From Nocardia anaemiae NBRC 100462 (GTDB taxonomy: Bacteria; Actinomycetota; Actinomycetes; Mycobacteriales; Mycobacteriaceae): a stretch of DNA of 64,000 nt. How positions within the stretch are numbered: position 1 is the stretch's first letter; each line of letters starts with the position of its first letter. The notes under the pieces are model-generated. The model did no database searches, was not told where the DNA came from, and saw only the letters and a program-made list of their open reading frames with translations. The stretch lies in contig NZ_BDAZ01000001.1 of NCBI RefSeq assembly GCF_001612725.1, forward strand, positions 422,269 to 486,268, written 5' to 3'. Positions 49,142-58,258 of this stretch are shown one piece after another. The position numbers and the translations under genes were made by a program.

Positions 49142-50833
49142 GTGGGCACACCTTTCGACGAAACCGCTATTGATAACGCAGTGGCCGATCTGGTCGCGGG
49201 TGAGAAAACATGGGCGCATACCCCGCTGCGGCGCCGCCGCGAACTTCTCGACGATATCCACACCCGCACCGGCCGCTTCTGCCATGAATGGGTGCGGGCC
49301 GCGCGCACCATCAAGGGTCTGGATCCGGACTCGCCGCTGGTCGGCGAGGAATGGATGTCGGGTCCGATGACGCTGCTGCAGGCCACCGCCGCGCTATCGG
49401 CCACCCTCTCGGCGCTGGAGCAGGGGCGCAGTCCGCTCGACGGGGTCGCGTTGGCCGAGGCGCCGGGCGAGCGGGTCGCGGTGCCGATTCTTCCGCTCGA
49501 TTTCTACGACAAGTTGCTGCTCAGCGGCTTTCACGGCGAGGTGTGGCTGCGTCAAGGGGTCGACGCCGATACCGCGCGCCGACGCGCCGGACTCGCACAA
49601 CTCGATCCCACCGCGACCGGCGGCATCGGCGCGGTCCTCGGCGCGGGCAATATCACCTCGATCCCCCCACTCGATGTGCTATACGAGCTCTACGCGCACA
49701 ACCGGGTGGTGGCGCTCAAGCTGAATCCGATCACCGACCCGCTGTTCACGGTGTACGAGATGGTCTTCGCACCGCTGATCGAGCTCGGCGTGCTGCGGAT
49801 ACTGACCGGCGGAGCCGAGGCGGGCGGGTACCTGGTGCACCACCGCGACGTCGCGCATGTGCATATGACCGGCAGCATGCGGACCCATGACGCGATCGTC
49901 TGGGGTCCGGACGGCAAGGCCGCGGGTCGGCCGCTGCTGGACAAGCCGATCACCAGCGAACTCGGCGGCGTTTCGCCGACGATTGTGGTGCCCGGCGAAT
50001 GGGATGACGCCGACCTGCGCTTCCAGGCCGAACATGTCGCGACCCAGCGGCTGCACAACGGCGGCTACAACTGCGTCGCGACCCAGGCGGTGGTGGTGAG
50101 CGCGGACTGGCCGCAGAAGGACCGCTTCCTCGCCGAACTCCGTGACGCGATCGAGCGCGCACCACAGCGCCGGGCCTACTATCCGGGCAGCGACGATCGG
50201 GTCGCCGCGGCGCTGGATTCCTACCCCGATGCCGAGCGGCTCGGGCCGGATCGCGAACGCGTGCTGATCGAAACTGTGCCGTCGACCGAAACGCCGCTGC
50301 TGCGCACCGAATACTTCTCGCCGGTGCTCGGAGTCGTCGAACTGCCGCATACCGGCGGTGAATTCCTGCAGCGCGCCGTCGATTTCGCGAATGACGAGGT
50401 GATCGGGACACTGGGTGTCAATGTGATCGCACACCCGAGCACCATCAAGCGGCTCGGCATCGCCTTCGACCGGGCCGTCGAGCGGTTGCGCTACGGCGCC
50501 ATCGCGGTGAATGCCTGGACCGCACTGGCTTTCCTGGCCCCGCGCGCGTCCTGGGGCGCCTATCCCGGCCACACACTCGATGACGTGCAGAGCGGAATCG
50601 GCGTGGTGCACAACGCTTTCCTGCTCGACGATGTGGAGCGCACGGTGGTGAGCGGACCATTCCGGCCCGCGCCCCGGTCGCTGCTGCGCGGCGAGTTGGC
50701 ACTGTCGCCGAAGCCGCCGTGGTTCGTCGGCAATGCGACCGCGGCCGCGACGGGACGCAAGCTGACCGAGTTCTACGCGACCGCCAATCCGGCGCGATTG
50801 CCCGGCCTGTTCCTGTCCGCGTTCCGCGGATGA
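49142..50833 (+). CDS. Aldehyde dehydrogenase-family protein
   Basis: 563 aa from the GTG at 49142 (TTG at 49139 is an alternative). A catalytic Cys is present in GGYNCVATQA, and the preceding TSELGGVSPTIV matches the Glu-containing strand of ALDHs. NAD(P)-binding features include GAGNITSIPPLDVLYEL and RVVALKLNPITDPL. The first 100 residues are unlike typical ALDHs. Members oxidise aldehydes to acids with NAD(P)+. Substrate unknown. No equivalent gene is adjacent to serS in the M. tuberculosis order I recall. Confidence 0.87.
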   Translation: MGTPFDETAIDNAVADLVAGEKTWAHTPLRRRRELLDDIHTRTGRFCHEWVRAARTIKGLDPDSPLVGEEWMSGPMTLLQATAALSATLSALEQGRSPLDGVALAEAPGERVAVPILPLDFYDKLLLSGFHGEVWLRQGVDADTARRRAGLAQLDPTATGGIGAVLGAGNITSIPPLDVLYELYAHNRVVALKLNPITDPLFTVYEMVFAPLIELGVLRILTGGAEAGGYLVHHRDVAHVHMTGSMRTHDAIVWGPDGKAAGRPLLDKPITSELGGVSPTIVVPGEWDDADLRFQAEHVATQRLHNGGYNCVATQAVVVSADWPQKDRFLAELRDAIERAPQRRAYYPGSDDRVAAALDSYPDAERLGPDRERVLIETVPSTETPLLRTEYFSPVLGVVELPHTGGEFLQRAVDFANDEVIGTLGVNVIAHPSTIKRLGIAFDRAVERLRYGAIAVNAWTALAFLAPRASWGAYPGHTLDDVQSGIGVVHNAFLLDDVERTVVSGPFRPAPRSLLRGELALSPKPPWFVGNATAAATGRKLTEFYATANPARLPGLFLSAFRG

Positions 50834-50922
50834 CGCGCCTCGCATAGGTACGACCGGGGCGCTTCGGATCGATTCGACCAGGTCGTAGCACCAGCGAACA
50901 GACGCTGACATGATGGACCGCG

Positions 50923-52062
50923 ATGTCTGCTGATGATGTGACCAAGGACCGGCGCGAATCCGAGCTGCCCTCGGGCGAGTCGTCGCGCGCGGAATCGTTC
51001 CCGCAGTCGGTGATCATCGACCGCGACGCCGTCGCCGACGGCAAGCTGCATCTGTCCGCGCCGAAGCTGCGTTGGGTATTGCTCGCCGCGGCGGCGGGGG
51101 CCGTCATCATTTCATTGGTCGGCCTGTTCATCACCGGGTACGACAACGACAAGCGTCTCGAGGCGCACAATCCAGGTTCGCCGGGACAGACCGCCTTGGA
51201 CAAGGAGTTCGGCACCGCGGCCAGGGGCGATTGCCTCAGCTGGAGCAAGCAGGACCGCGGCGATCTGGTGAAGGTGGCCTGCTCCAACAAGCATCTGTTC
51301 GAAGTCGCGGCCGATGTCGATATGGCCAAATATCCGGGCGTGGAATTCGGTCCGGGCTCACGCTTTCCGGACTCGCTGCGACTGACCGAACTCAAGGAAG
51401 AGCATTGCACCCCCGCCGTCGCGCAATATCTGAACGGCAGGTTCGATCCGCGCGGTCGCTATGTGGTCGGCCTGATGTACCCCAGTCCGGACGGATGGAA
51501 GCACGGCGATCGAACACTGCGCTGTGGACTCCAGTTCTCCGGTAGCACTGGCACCCCGCTGCCGACCAGCGGCGCGGCCGCCGAACACGATCAGTCGAAG
51601 GTCTTCGAACCGGGCACCTGCCTCGGTATCAATCAGAATCTGCCCACCGATCCGGTGGATTGCGCGCAGCCGCACGCCGTCGAGATCGTGTCCACCGTCG
51701 ATCTCGGCCAGCACTTTTCCGGCGGCCCGCCCGCCAAGGACGACCAGGACAAGTTCATGGAGGACGAGTGCGGCCGGGCGGCAAACGACTATCTCGGATC
51801 ACCCGACGCGGTGCGCAATAAGACGCTGACGGTGTTCTTCGACTATCTCGACGCACGCAGCTGGCTGGCGGGCAGCCACAAATTGGACTGCATGATCGGA
51901 AAGGGTACCGACCGTGAGGGTTTCGCGCCGATCACCGGAACCGCGAAGGGCGACATACTGATCAACGGCCAGGCTCCGGTGCCGCCGCCGAACTCCGGCC
52001 GCTCGACTCCCGCCCCGCTGCCCGGCGCCGCGCCGCTGCCACCACAGCCACAACCGCGCTGA
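50923..52062 (+). CDS. Septum-formation family membrane protein (Rv3835-like)
   Basis: 379 aa. One transmembrane helix near residues 52-72 (WVLLAAAAGAVIISLVGLF) separates a charged cytosolic N-terminus from a large extracytoplasmic part. That part contains two similar cysteine-bearing segments (GDCLSWSK...ACSNKHLFEVA and GTCLGINQ...DCAQPHAVEIV), the duplicated Septum_form layout. The C-terminal tail is Pro-rich. The stop overlaps the next start (TGATGG), so it is coupled to the metallopeptidase. The name comes from the domain family; a direct role in septation is not shown here. Confidence 0.85.
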   Translation: MSADDVTKDRRESELPSGESSRAESFPQSVIIDRDAVADGKLHLSAPKLRWVLLAAAAGAVIISLVGLFITGYDNDKRLEAHNPGSPGQTALDKEFGTAARGDCLSWSKQDRGDLVKVACSNKHLFEVAADVDMAKYPGVEFGPGSRFPDSLRLTELKEEHCTPAVAQYLNGRFDPRGRYVVGLMYPSPDGWKHGDRTLRCGLQFSGSTGTPLPTSGAAAEHDQSKVFEPGTCLGINQNLPTDPVDCAQPHAVEIVSTVDLGQHFSGGPPAKDDQDKFMEDECGRAANDYLGSPDAVRNKTLTVFFDYLDARSWLAGSHKLDCMIGKGTDREGFAPITGTAKGDILINGQAPVPPPNSGRSTPAPLPGAAPLPPQPQPR

Positions 52063-52412
52063 TGGCGGTGACCATGTCGGCGGACCGGTTCGAGGAGCTG
52101 GTCGGCGATGCGCTCGACCTCATTCCGCCGGAGTTGGCCCGCGCCATCGACAATGTGGTCGTGCTGATCGAACCGCGCAATTCGGAGGATCCGCATCTGC
52201 TCGGGCTGTATCACGGAATCGCGTTGACCGAACGCGACAGTCACTACGGCGGTTCGCTACCCGACACCGTAACCATCTATCGCGAGGCGATTTTGGAGAT
52301 CTGCGGCAATGAGCGCGAGGTCGTCGAGGAGGTCGCGATCACTGTGATCCATGAGATTGCACACTATTTCGGCATTGACGAAGACCGGTTGCATGAGCTG
52401 GGATGGGGCTAG
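52062..52412 (+). CDS. Small zinc metallopeptidase (zincin family, Rv3836-like)
   Basis: 116 aa. The VIHEIAHYFGIDEDRLHELG motif gives HExxH with a downstream acidic and His residue, the active site of the minimal zincin family (PF06262-type). An internal ATG at 52074 is possible. Its substrate is unknown. It is always found after the septum-formation-family gene in mycolata to my knowledge, and here it overlaps it by one base. Confidence 0.92.
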   Translation: MAVTMSADRFEELVGDALDLIPPELARAIDNVVVLIEPRNSEDPHLLGLYHGIALTERDSHYGGSLPDTVTIYREAILEICGNEREVVEEVAITVIHEIAHYFGIDEDRLHELGWG

Positions 52413-52581
52413 TCTTATCCAAGCTGTGTTCTCGGGCTCGGCTCGACGAGCGCGAAACCAGCACGGATGACCGGAAGAAACTTGGGGATTCGATGGAACC
52501 GATCGCGTTGCTGTCGCGTCCTATCACTCGAAGGGGGAATTCTCGTGGTTCCGCCCCACAGCCACTAGAAGGAGTCGAGTC

Positions 52582-52893
52582 ATGGTTGGACATGTACTGA
52601 TCTCGCCCGAGGCCATTCTCGCCGCCGCGGCCGAACTCGATCTGGTCGCCGAGCGGCTGGCCGCGGCGTCCATGATCACCGCACCGGCGACGCACGTGAT
52701 CCCGTCCGGCACCGAAGAGGTATCGCTGGTGGCCGCCAGCCACTTCAACCAGGGCGCGGTGACCCACGATCATTCCATCGCACAGGGCATTCTCGAACTG
52801 CACCATGCGGCCCAGACATTGCGAATGCAGCTGGCGCAGCATATCGCCGGTGACGTCGTACGCGCCGCTGGAGTCAACGCCATTCAGGTCTAG
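52582..52893 (+). CDS. PE-domain protein
   Basis: 103 aa with GAAGGAG before the ATG. The sequence (MVGHVLISPEAILAAAAEL, later DHSIAQGILELHHAAQTL) fits the helical-hairpin PE domain, short and without a C-terminal extension. PE proteins pair with a PPE partner, are chaperoned by EspG and leave through an ESX system. The cognate PPE and EspG genes follow directly, forming a complete three-gene cassette, but no ESX membrane genes lie in the window. Confidence 0.85.
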   Translation: MVGHVLISPEAILAAAAELDLVAERLAAASMITAPATHVIPSGTEEVSLVAASHFNQGAVTHDHSIAQGILELHHAAQTLRMQLAQHIAGDVVRAAGVNAIQV

Positions 52894-52944
52894 CCCGCGC
52901 GGCTGTCCTCGACCACCATTCAGACATTCAGGGGAGTTACAAGC

Positions 52945-54096
52945 ATGGTTGCAGGAGTCACCGGGGTCGTGTGGGTCGCCCGGCCATCCGAAATCAATTC
53001 GGCCACTCTTCACGCGGGCGCACACGCGATCCCGATTTCGGCCGCCGCCACCGCGTGGGGCGCGCTCACCGCCGCCTGGGTCGACGCGACGACCACCGTT
53101 GCCCGCGTCATGGCCGAACTCGGCGTCGGCATGCAGGGCGTCAACGGTATCGCCGCGCTCAGCAAGCTGACCGGATTCCTCGGCTGGTCCGAACAGCAGG
53201 GTGTGCAGGCCGCGGCGATGGGCGGCAAGGCCGCCGCGAACGTCATCGCTTACGGCGTCGCCGCGCTGGCGATGCCGAGCCCGCCGGAAATCGCGGCCGT
53301 CAATGCCGCGCTGGTGGCTTCGACGAACCCCGCCGGTGCCGTCACCGGCGCCTATGAGGCGGCTGAGGTGGCCAGGCACGCGATGGATCTGCGCGCGGCG
53401 CTGGTGATGGAGACCTATGAGGCGGCGACCTCGGCGATGGTGGCCACACCCGCCGAATTCATGATGCCGCCGCCGATCGCCGCGGGCGCGGGCCAGGCCA
53501 ACCCGAGCGGGACCGCCGACGCCGCGTTCGAAGCGCCCACCGATCCGATCTCGACCGCAGTGGCCGCCGTGCAGGCGTTCGTTTCCAACCCGGGTGTGGC
53601 CAGTGCCGCCACGCAGGCCGCACAGGCGGTCGGATCGGTGGTCAGCACCGGTGTGTCAACGGTCGGCAGCGTGGCGAGCAATGCGGTCGCCGCGGCGACG
53701 ACGAGCACGCCGATGACCACCATGGCCCCGATGGCGATGGGTGGTGGCGCGATGGCCGCCGCGGGTAGTGCGACCGCGACCCGTGCGGTCTCGTTCTCCG
53801 GCACCTCGGCCGGGGCGGGCAGCGCCCAGCTCAAACTGCCGGAAGGCTGGGGTACGGGCAGCGTGACCGGCAACACCGCGACAGCGGCACCCGAGACGGT
53901 CGCATCCGTCGAAACCACACCGGCCCGGTCGATCAACAGCGGCGCGGGCAACCCGCTGCTGGGCAACCAGGCCCGTGACACCGAGGACGACGAGTCCGAG
54001 TACGACAGCAAGATCGACCTGCGGGCCGATCACTTCACCGATGGCCGCCTCGCCGCCGACGGGGTGATCGGCGCCAACGCCGGGACGGTGGGGTGA
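52945..54096 (+). CDS. PPE-domain protein
   Basis: 383 aa, GGGGAG before the ATG. The PPE domain occupies residues about 1-170 (WVARPSEINSATLHAGAHAI, then AATAWGALTAAWVDATTTVA); the PPE signature itself is RPSE. The remaining 200 residues are Ala/Gly/Thr-rich low complexity with a short acidic end (TEDDESEYDSK). It probably forms a heterodimer with the preceding PE protein. The stop overlaps the espG-like GTG by 4 bp. Confidence 0.87.
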   Translation: MVAGVTGVVWVARPSEINSATLHAGAHAIPISAAATAWGALTAAWVDATTTVARVMAELGVGMQGVNGIAALSKLTGFLGWSEQQGVQAAAMGGKAAANVIAYGVAALAMPSPPEIAAVNAALVASTNPAGAVTGAYEAAEVARHAMDLRAALVMETYEAATSAMVATPAEFMMPPPIAAGAGQANPSGTADAAFEAPTDPISTAVAAVQAFVSNPGVASAATQAAQAVGSVVSTGVSTVGSVASNAVAAATTSTPMTTMAPMAMGGGAMAAAGSATATRAVSFSGTSAGAGSAQLKLPEGWGTGSVTGNTATAAPETVASVETTPARSINSGAGNPLLGNQARDTEDDESEYDSKIDLRADHFTDGRLAADGVIGANAGTVG

Positions 54097-54923
54097 CCGT
54101 CCTCGGTTCTATCGGTGGCCCGTCCGCACTCGAGGCGGTTGTGCTGTCACCCGACGAGATCCAGTTTCTCCGCGAGAAGCTGGATCTCGATGACCTTCCG
54201 GTTGTGCTGAACGCTTACGCCCGCTTCGACAGTGTGCCCGCGCATCAGGCGGCAATGGCCGCCGCGGCCGAGTCGCTCGAACAGCGGGACCTGCTGATCG
54301 ACGGTGGGATTCAGCCCGACCTGGAGGACCGACTTCGAGTGCTGAACCGGCCGCACTGGATCGTCGCCATGCGGTTGATCGTCGAGGGTTACGTGAGTCG
54401 GTTCTGTCTGGCGAAGGGTGACGACCTTTCCGTCGTTGCCCTGCGCGGGCAGGACTCGTATGTGATCGACGAAGTGGGAATCGACTTGGCGGGCACCGTA
54501 ATAGCGGCGCTCGGCACGGCCCAGCCGCTCGAGCTCTACGGCATGAACGCACCGACGGAGGAGCTTGCCACGATCTTCGAGGACGTCGGCGATGCCACTG
54601 CCACCGCCGAACGACTCGCAAGGGTCGGCAATCCCGCGCAGGACGCGCAAACTCTCGCCTCGGCCGTGGTCGAAATACATTCGCATGCGCAGATCACCGC
54701 CGTGCTGTACGGGGACGGCACCCGCGACATCGTCGACAACCACATCGCCGTGTTCAACACCCGCCATGGGCGATTCATCTCCACGGCGAGCGTGGCCGAC
54801 GACGGCACCAAGTGGTCGTCGCTGGCCAGCGGTACGCCCGCCCGCCTGCGCGCCGCCGTGGAAGATCTGATCCATTCCCTGCCGGAGCGAGAAGAGTTTC
54901 CGAGGAATACTAGTTTGGCCTGA
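54093..54923 (+). CDS. EspG-family ESX secretion chaperone
   Basis: 276 aa from GTG, overlapping the PPE gene. Residues typical of EspG include an LGSIGGPSALEAVVLSPDEI start, HWIVAMRLIVEGYVSR and RLRAAVEDLIHSLPE near the end. EspG binds the tip of the PPE partner in the cytosol, keeps it soluble and hands it to the ESX ATPase. Its place directly after PE and PPE indicates that it serves this pair. Confidence 0.85.
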   Translation: MTVLGSIGGPSALEAVVLSPDEIQFLREKLDLDDLPVVLNAYARFDSVPAHQAAMAAAAESLEQRDLLIDGGIQPDLEDRLRVLNRPHWIVAMRLIVEGYVSRFCLAKGDDLSVVALRGQDSYVIDEVGIDLAGTVIAALGTAQPLELYGMNAPTEELATIFEDVGDATATAERLARVGNPAQDAQTLASAVVEIHSHAQITAVLYGDGTRDIVDNHIAVFNTRHGRFISTASVADDGTKWSSLASGTPARLRAAVEDLIHSLPEREEFPRNTSLA

Positions 54924-54950
54924 GGGCGCATCCGCTGGAATCAATGCCCG

Positions 54951-55589
54951 CTACGCCGCTTCCTGATCTCGAGCCGATTGCGCGCGCTGCGCCAGATCGG
55001 CACCGATCCGGTATGCCTGGTCGATCAATTGTTCGTGAACTCGCGGGTCGTCGGTCTCGGTGCCGTAGAGAAACTCGATGGATGACTCGGCTATCCCACA
55101 GTATCCGGCAATGCCGTGCACCATCTGGGTCGTCATCGCCTCCTTGTATCGGCGCCGATCGTAAGTGCCTTCATCGAGACCGGCAACTGCGATGAAATGC
55201 AAAGCGCTTACTGCACTCCGACCGGTTTCCGAACTGGTGTCGTATGCCCAGCCTCTGGCGAATACGCGGTCTATCCATCCTTTGGCCAAGGCTGGCATCG
55301 ACCACCAGTGCACCGGGAAGAGAAGAGCGATTACCTCGCCCGAATCGAGCAATTCCTGCTCACGTCTGACATCGGCGGGAACCGTGTCCTGTAGCCGGTG
55401 CACGGCCAGATCCTGCTTGCTGAAGACGGGATCGAATCCCGACTTTGTCAGATCATGTGTTGTGGCAGTGGTGTTTCCATCCGCCAGGATGCCTCGTTCG
55501 ACTTCCCTGGCAATAGCCCAGGTAGCGGAGTCGTGATCCGGGTGCGCAACCACCAGTACGACGTGCGGCCGACCGTCTTCGTTCGTCAT
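54951..55589 (-). CDS. NAD(P)H quinone oxidoreductase, flavodoxin-fold (MdaB/KefF-like)
   Basis: 212 aa. VVLVVAHPDHDSATWAIAREV at residues 10-30 binds FMN or FAD phosphate; LLFPVHWWSMPALAKGWIDR then VFARGWAYD is the signature of the NQO1/MdaB family. It reduces quinones or similar electrophiles by two electrons. Divergent from a MerR regulator with a 7-bp-arm dyad between the starts, so it is probably induced by an electrophile or redox signal sensed by MerR. Confidence 0.9.
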   Translation of the reverse strand: MTNEDGRPHVVLVVAHPDHDSATWAIAREVERGILADGNTTATTHDLTKSGFDPVFSKQDLAVHRLQDTVPADVRREQELLDSGEVIALLFPVHWWSMPALAKGWIDRVFARGWAYDTSSETGRSAVSALHFIAVAGLDEGTYDRRRYKEAMTTQMVHGIAGYCGIAESSIEFLYGTETDDPRVHEQLIDQAYRIGADLAQRAQSARDQEAA

Positions 55590-55606
55590 ATGGCCAAGCT
55601 AAAGTG

Positions 55607-55626
55607 TGACATTAGCGTCAATGTCA
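55607..55626. promoter_or_regulatory. Candidate MerR operator between divergent genes
   Basis: TGACATTAGCGTCAATGTCA has 7-bp arms (TGACATT/AATGTCA) around a 6-base centre. On the minus strand it overlaps a good -35 element (TTGACA), the usual site for MerR-type control of an over-long spacer. It lies 18 bases before the reductase start. Confidence 0.65.
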
Positions 55627-55640
55627 AGGAGTGCTGCCAG

Positions 55641-56003
55641 ATGCGGATCAGCGATCTGAGTCGTATCACCGGCGCAAGCCCTCGGATGCTCCGTCATTAC
55701 GAGGCCGCCGGTGTCCTCTCGCCTCGGCGGGATGCCAACGGCTACCGGCGTTACCGCCCCGAGGATGTCAAGACGGTGAACGATATTCGCTGCTTGCTGG
55801 CATCGGGATTGTCGCTGACGGAGTCCTACACGATGTTGCATATTGCGTGCACCGCCCCGTCCAGTGCATCCGAGGACGATCGTGATGCCGTGCTGCGGCA
55901 AATCGATGAGCGCACAAGCCAATTGGACACCGCCATCGAACGACTCGTCGCCGAGAAGGCCAACCTGCTCGAGCTCCGCTCCGATATCGAGGCTGGCCGA
56001 TAG
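55641..56003 (+). CDS. MerR-family regulator
   Basis: 120 aa. The start at 55641 gives MRISDLSRITGASPRMLRHY, then EAAGVLSPRRDANGYRRY, the MerR helix-turn-helix. Residues about 80-115 form the dimer coiled coil (DERTSQLDTAIERLVAEKAN). There is no cysteine-rich metal loop, so a redox or drug signal is more likely than a metal. It presumably controls the divergent quinone reductase via the dyad at 55607. Confidence 0.9.
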   Translation: MRISDLSRITGASPRMLRHYEAAGVLSPRRDANGYRRYRPEDVKTVNDIRCLLASGLSLTESYTMLHIACTAPSSASEDDRDAVLRQIDERTSQLDTAIERLVAEKANLLELRSDIEAGR

Positions 56004-56009
56004 CGCGCG

Positions 56010-56024
56010 GGGGCATTGTGCCCC
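56010..56024. terminator. Short hairpin between convergent genes
   Basis: GGGGCA-TTG-TGCCCC lies between the stop of the MerR gene and the stop of the histidine phosphatase gene, so it could terminate both transcripts. Confidence 0.5.
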
Positions 56025-56032
56025 AAGGGGAT

Positions 56033-56695
56033 TCAGCCCATGGGGTCGTCGGCCGTGGGGGAAACTTCGTAGGCGAAGGGTGGGGTGAAGCGCCCCCAGC
56101 GGATGCATTCCCAGCCGCCGACGGGTCGGGGGACGAGTTCGATGGTTTCGGTGTTGTCGAGATGGTTGTTGGTGGTGAAGGGCGGTTCCACGCCGCTGAG
56201 GTTGCGGGAGACCAGGCGCATGGCGGCGCCGTGACTGACCACCAGGATGTCGCCGTCGCTGCCATCGGTCAGGTATTTGGTGCGTAGGCTCTCCACGACC
56301 GGTAGGAAGCGGGCCAAGACGTCGTATCCGGATTCGCCGCCGGGGACGCGTTCGGCGAGATCGCCTTCGTGCCAAGCTCGATAGATTCGCTGGAAACGCG
56401 AATGGGCTTCCTCGGTGTTCAGGCCTTCCAGGTCGCCGACCTGCACTTCGTGGATGTCATCGAGCACCTCGACCGATACGCCGGTCGCTGCCTCGATGTA
56501 TCCGGCGGTCTGTCTGGCGCGCAACGCGGACGAGGAGAACAGTGCCTTCGGCGGTCTCAGCAGACTGGAGCCGAATGTCTTCGCTTGGGCCGCACCGCGT
56601 TCGGTAAGCGGTAGGCCAGGGATCCGGGTGTCCAAGATTTTCGCCACATTGCCTTCGGTCTCGCCATGGCGAACGAGTATCAATCTGCCGGTCAT
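56033..56695 (-). CDS. Histidine phosphatase family protein (phosphoglycerate mutase-like, Rv3837c-like)
   Basis: 220 aa. LILVRHGETEGN at residues 5-16 holds the phospho-accepting His, and a second His (VVSHGAAMRL) is near residue 155. These enzymes dephosphorylate small phosphorylated metabolites or proteins. Actual mutase activity is not implied. The ATG overlaps the pheA stop (ATGA), so it is translated with pheA. Confidence 0.92.
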   Translation of the reverse strand: MTGRLILVRHGETEGNVAKILDTRIPGLPLTERGAAQAKTFGSSLLRPPKALFSSSALRARQTAGYIEAATGVSVEVLDDIHEVQVGDLEGLNTEEAHSRFQRIYRAWHEGDLAERVPGGESGYDVLARFLPVVESLRTKYLTDGSDGDILVVSHGAAMRLVSRNLSGVEPPFTTNNHLDNTETIELVPRPVGGWECIRWGRFTPPFAYEVSPTADDPMG

Positions 56696-57606
56696 AGGTC
56701 GGCCACTCCCTTACGCAACTGGGTCAGCCACTCGGCGGCCGGTTCATCCGAGGGCGGTGGGGTTCCGGTCGCCGAGGTCGCGGGCCAGGAGCCGAGAAAA
56801 CGGATCCGCGCCGTGCGGTGCAATGCCTTGAGTGCCTCGGCGACCGCGGTGTCGTCGATATGTCCGACGCAGTCGAGGTAGAAGCGGTAGGTGCCCATAC
56901 CCGTTCGAGTCGGCCGGGATTCTATTCTGGTGAGATCGATTCCGCGCGTGGCGAATTCGGCGAACGCGCGCATGAGTGAGCCCGGTTCGTTCAGCAGCTC
57001 CAGCACGATCGAGGTGCGGTCCACACCGGTTGCGGGCGGCGCGACTCGGGGGCGGGTCACCAGCACGAAGCGGGTGATGGCCTGGTCGTGGTCGGCGACC
57101 CCCGAGGCCAGCGCCGTCAGACCGAGGCGTTCACCGGCCAACGCGGTGGAGACCGCGGCGTCGGCGCGCCCCGCCGCGACATCCTCGGCGGCGGCCGCAT
57201 TCGAGGCAGAGGTGTACATCTCGACATCGGGCAGTGTGCGCGATATCCAGAGCCGCACTTGCGCCCCGGCGACCGGATAGGCGGCCAGGGTGCGAACATC
57301 CGCGAGCTCCGTCCCCGGCCTGGCCAGAATCGCGAAGCTCACCTCGAGCTCGGTTTCGGCGACGATCTGCAGCCGCGGACCGATGGCCAGCGAATCCAGG
57401 GTCGCTGATATGGAACCCTCCACCGAACTCTCGATCGGCACGACGGCACCCTCGACCTCGCCGGATCGAATCAGGTCGAGCGCCGCGCCTTGACTGGGCG
57501 CGGCAATCCGCTCGACCGGTCCTTCGAAGGCTTGCGAGGACTCGAGTTGGGCGAGGGCCATCTCGGTAAAGGTTCCGGACGGCCCGAAGTACGCGATTCG
57601 CGGCAC
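56692..57606 (-). CDS. pheA: Prephenate dehydratase
   Basis: 304 aa from the GTG at 57606, giving VPRIAYFGPSGTFTEMALAQ as in mycobacterial PheA; a GTG at 57630 is the alternative. The catalytic domain has VVPIESSVEGSISATLDSLA, and the C-terminal ACT domain has SIVLELLNEPGSLMRAFAEF, DLTRIESRPTRTGMGTY. It converts prephenate to phenylpyruvate in phenylalanine synthesis and is fed back by Phe via the ACT domain. It is second in a three-gene run with an unknown gene before and a histidine phosphatase after. Confidence 0.95.
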   Translation of the reverse strand: MPRIAYFGPSGTFTEMALAQLESSQAFEGPVERIAAPSQGAALDLIRSGEVEGAVVPIESSVEGSISATLDSLAIGPRLQIVAETELEVSFAILARPGTELADVRTLAAYPVAGAQVRLWISRTLPDVEMYTSASNAAAAEDVAAGRADAAVSTALAGERLGLTALASGVADHDQAITRFVLVTRPRVAPPATGVDRTSIVLELLNEPGSLMRAFAEFATRGIDLTRIESRPTRTGMGTYRFYLDCVGHIDDTAVAEALKALHRTARIRFLGSWPATSATGTPPPSDEPAAEWLTQLRKGVADL

Positions 57607-57616
57607 GGTTACGAGA

Positions 57617-58057
57617 TTACTTGCGTGCACTGAGGATGCTCAGAGTTCCAGCTAGATCGTCGGGCGCATCGGTTTCGATCGCCAGCAACACACTGCGCGC
57701 CGCCTCGACCGCGGGTGGCTTCAGCGAGGTCAGGAAGGCGATATCGGGCCGGGCCAGCGCCGCCGGAATATCCTCACCGCACAGCGCCGCAACCGTTCCC
57801 GCGACGATAGCCAGCGCCCGCTCCCCATCGGAAGTGCGCGCGATGAACCCGCCATCCGAATGCGCGATTTCGACCAGAAATTCGGCGACCTCCCGATCGG
57901 TCGCATCGGCGTCGAGAACCCGAACACCCGCCGCCCCGGACCCCGCCGCCCGCACCAACCCCTCAGCCAAACTCCGCCGCGCCGCCGACGGCGCCGCCAA
58001 CGCAAGCAACACCGGCTCCCCCGCCACCCCATGCGCCGCCTGCACTCCATCCGCCAT
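57617..58057 (-). CDS. Hypothetical protein preceding pheA
   Basis: 146 aa from the ATG at 58057, ending just upstream of the pheA start. The sequence is Ala-rich with a possible Rossmann-like rhythm (PVLLALAAPSAARRSLAEGL, GVRVLDADATDREVAEFLVE, LSILSARK) but no clear motif. Third-codon GC matches neighbouring genes, so it appears real. Its conserved position next to pheA was not verified. Confidence 0.55.
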   Translation of the reverse strand: MADGVQAAHGVAGEPVLLALAAPSAARRSLAEGLVRAAGSGAAGVRVLDADATDREVAEFLVEIAHSDGGFIARTSDGERALAIVAGTVAALCGEDIPAALARPDIAFLTSLKPPAVEAARSVLLAIETDAPDDLAGTLSILSARK

Positions 58058-58209
58058 AACCCCACCGTAACCATTTCCCACCACTGAACTCCCGAGCCCA
58101 CCTGTTCACCCGGTCGCACCTGTTCACCTGCACCCGGTACGTATCCACCTACGCACACCGGTCGACAACGTCAGGATTCGGGAGCGGTTGCGGAAACCGC
58201 AAGCGTCAC

Positions 58210-58228
58210 TTAGCTTAGGGTTACCTAA
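58210..58228. promoter_or_regulatory. IdeR/DtxR-type iron box upstream of the DUF2470 gene
   Basis: TTAGCTTAGGGTTACCTAA agrees with the consensus TTAGGTTAGGCTAACCTAA at 16 of 19 positions. It lies 31 bases before the DUF2470 start, where binding of iron-loaded IdeR would repress transcription. Confidence 0.75.
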
Positions 58229-58258
58229 TTAACCGATCGGCTCGTACCGGAGGTCTGC

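Noticed and set aside
49679..50911. Minus-strand frame opposite the aldehyde dehydrogenase
   Set aside because: The active-site motifs are on the plus strand; no start signal or family was seen on the minus strand.
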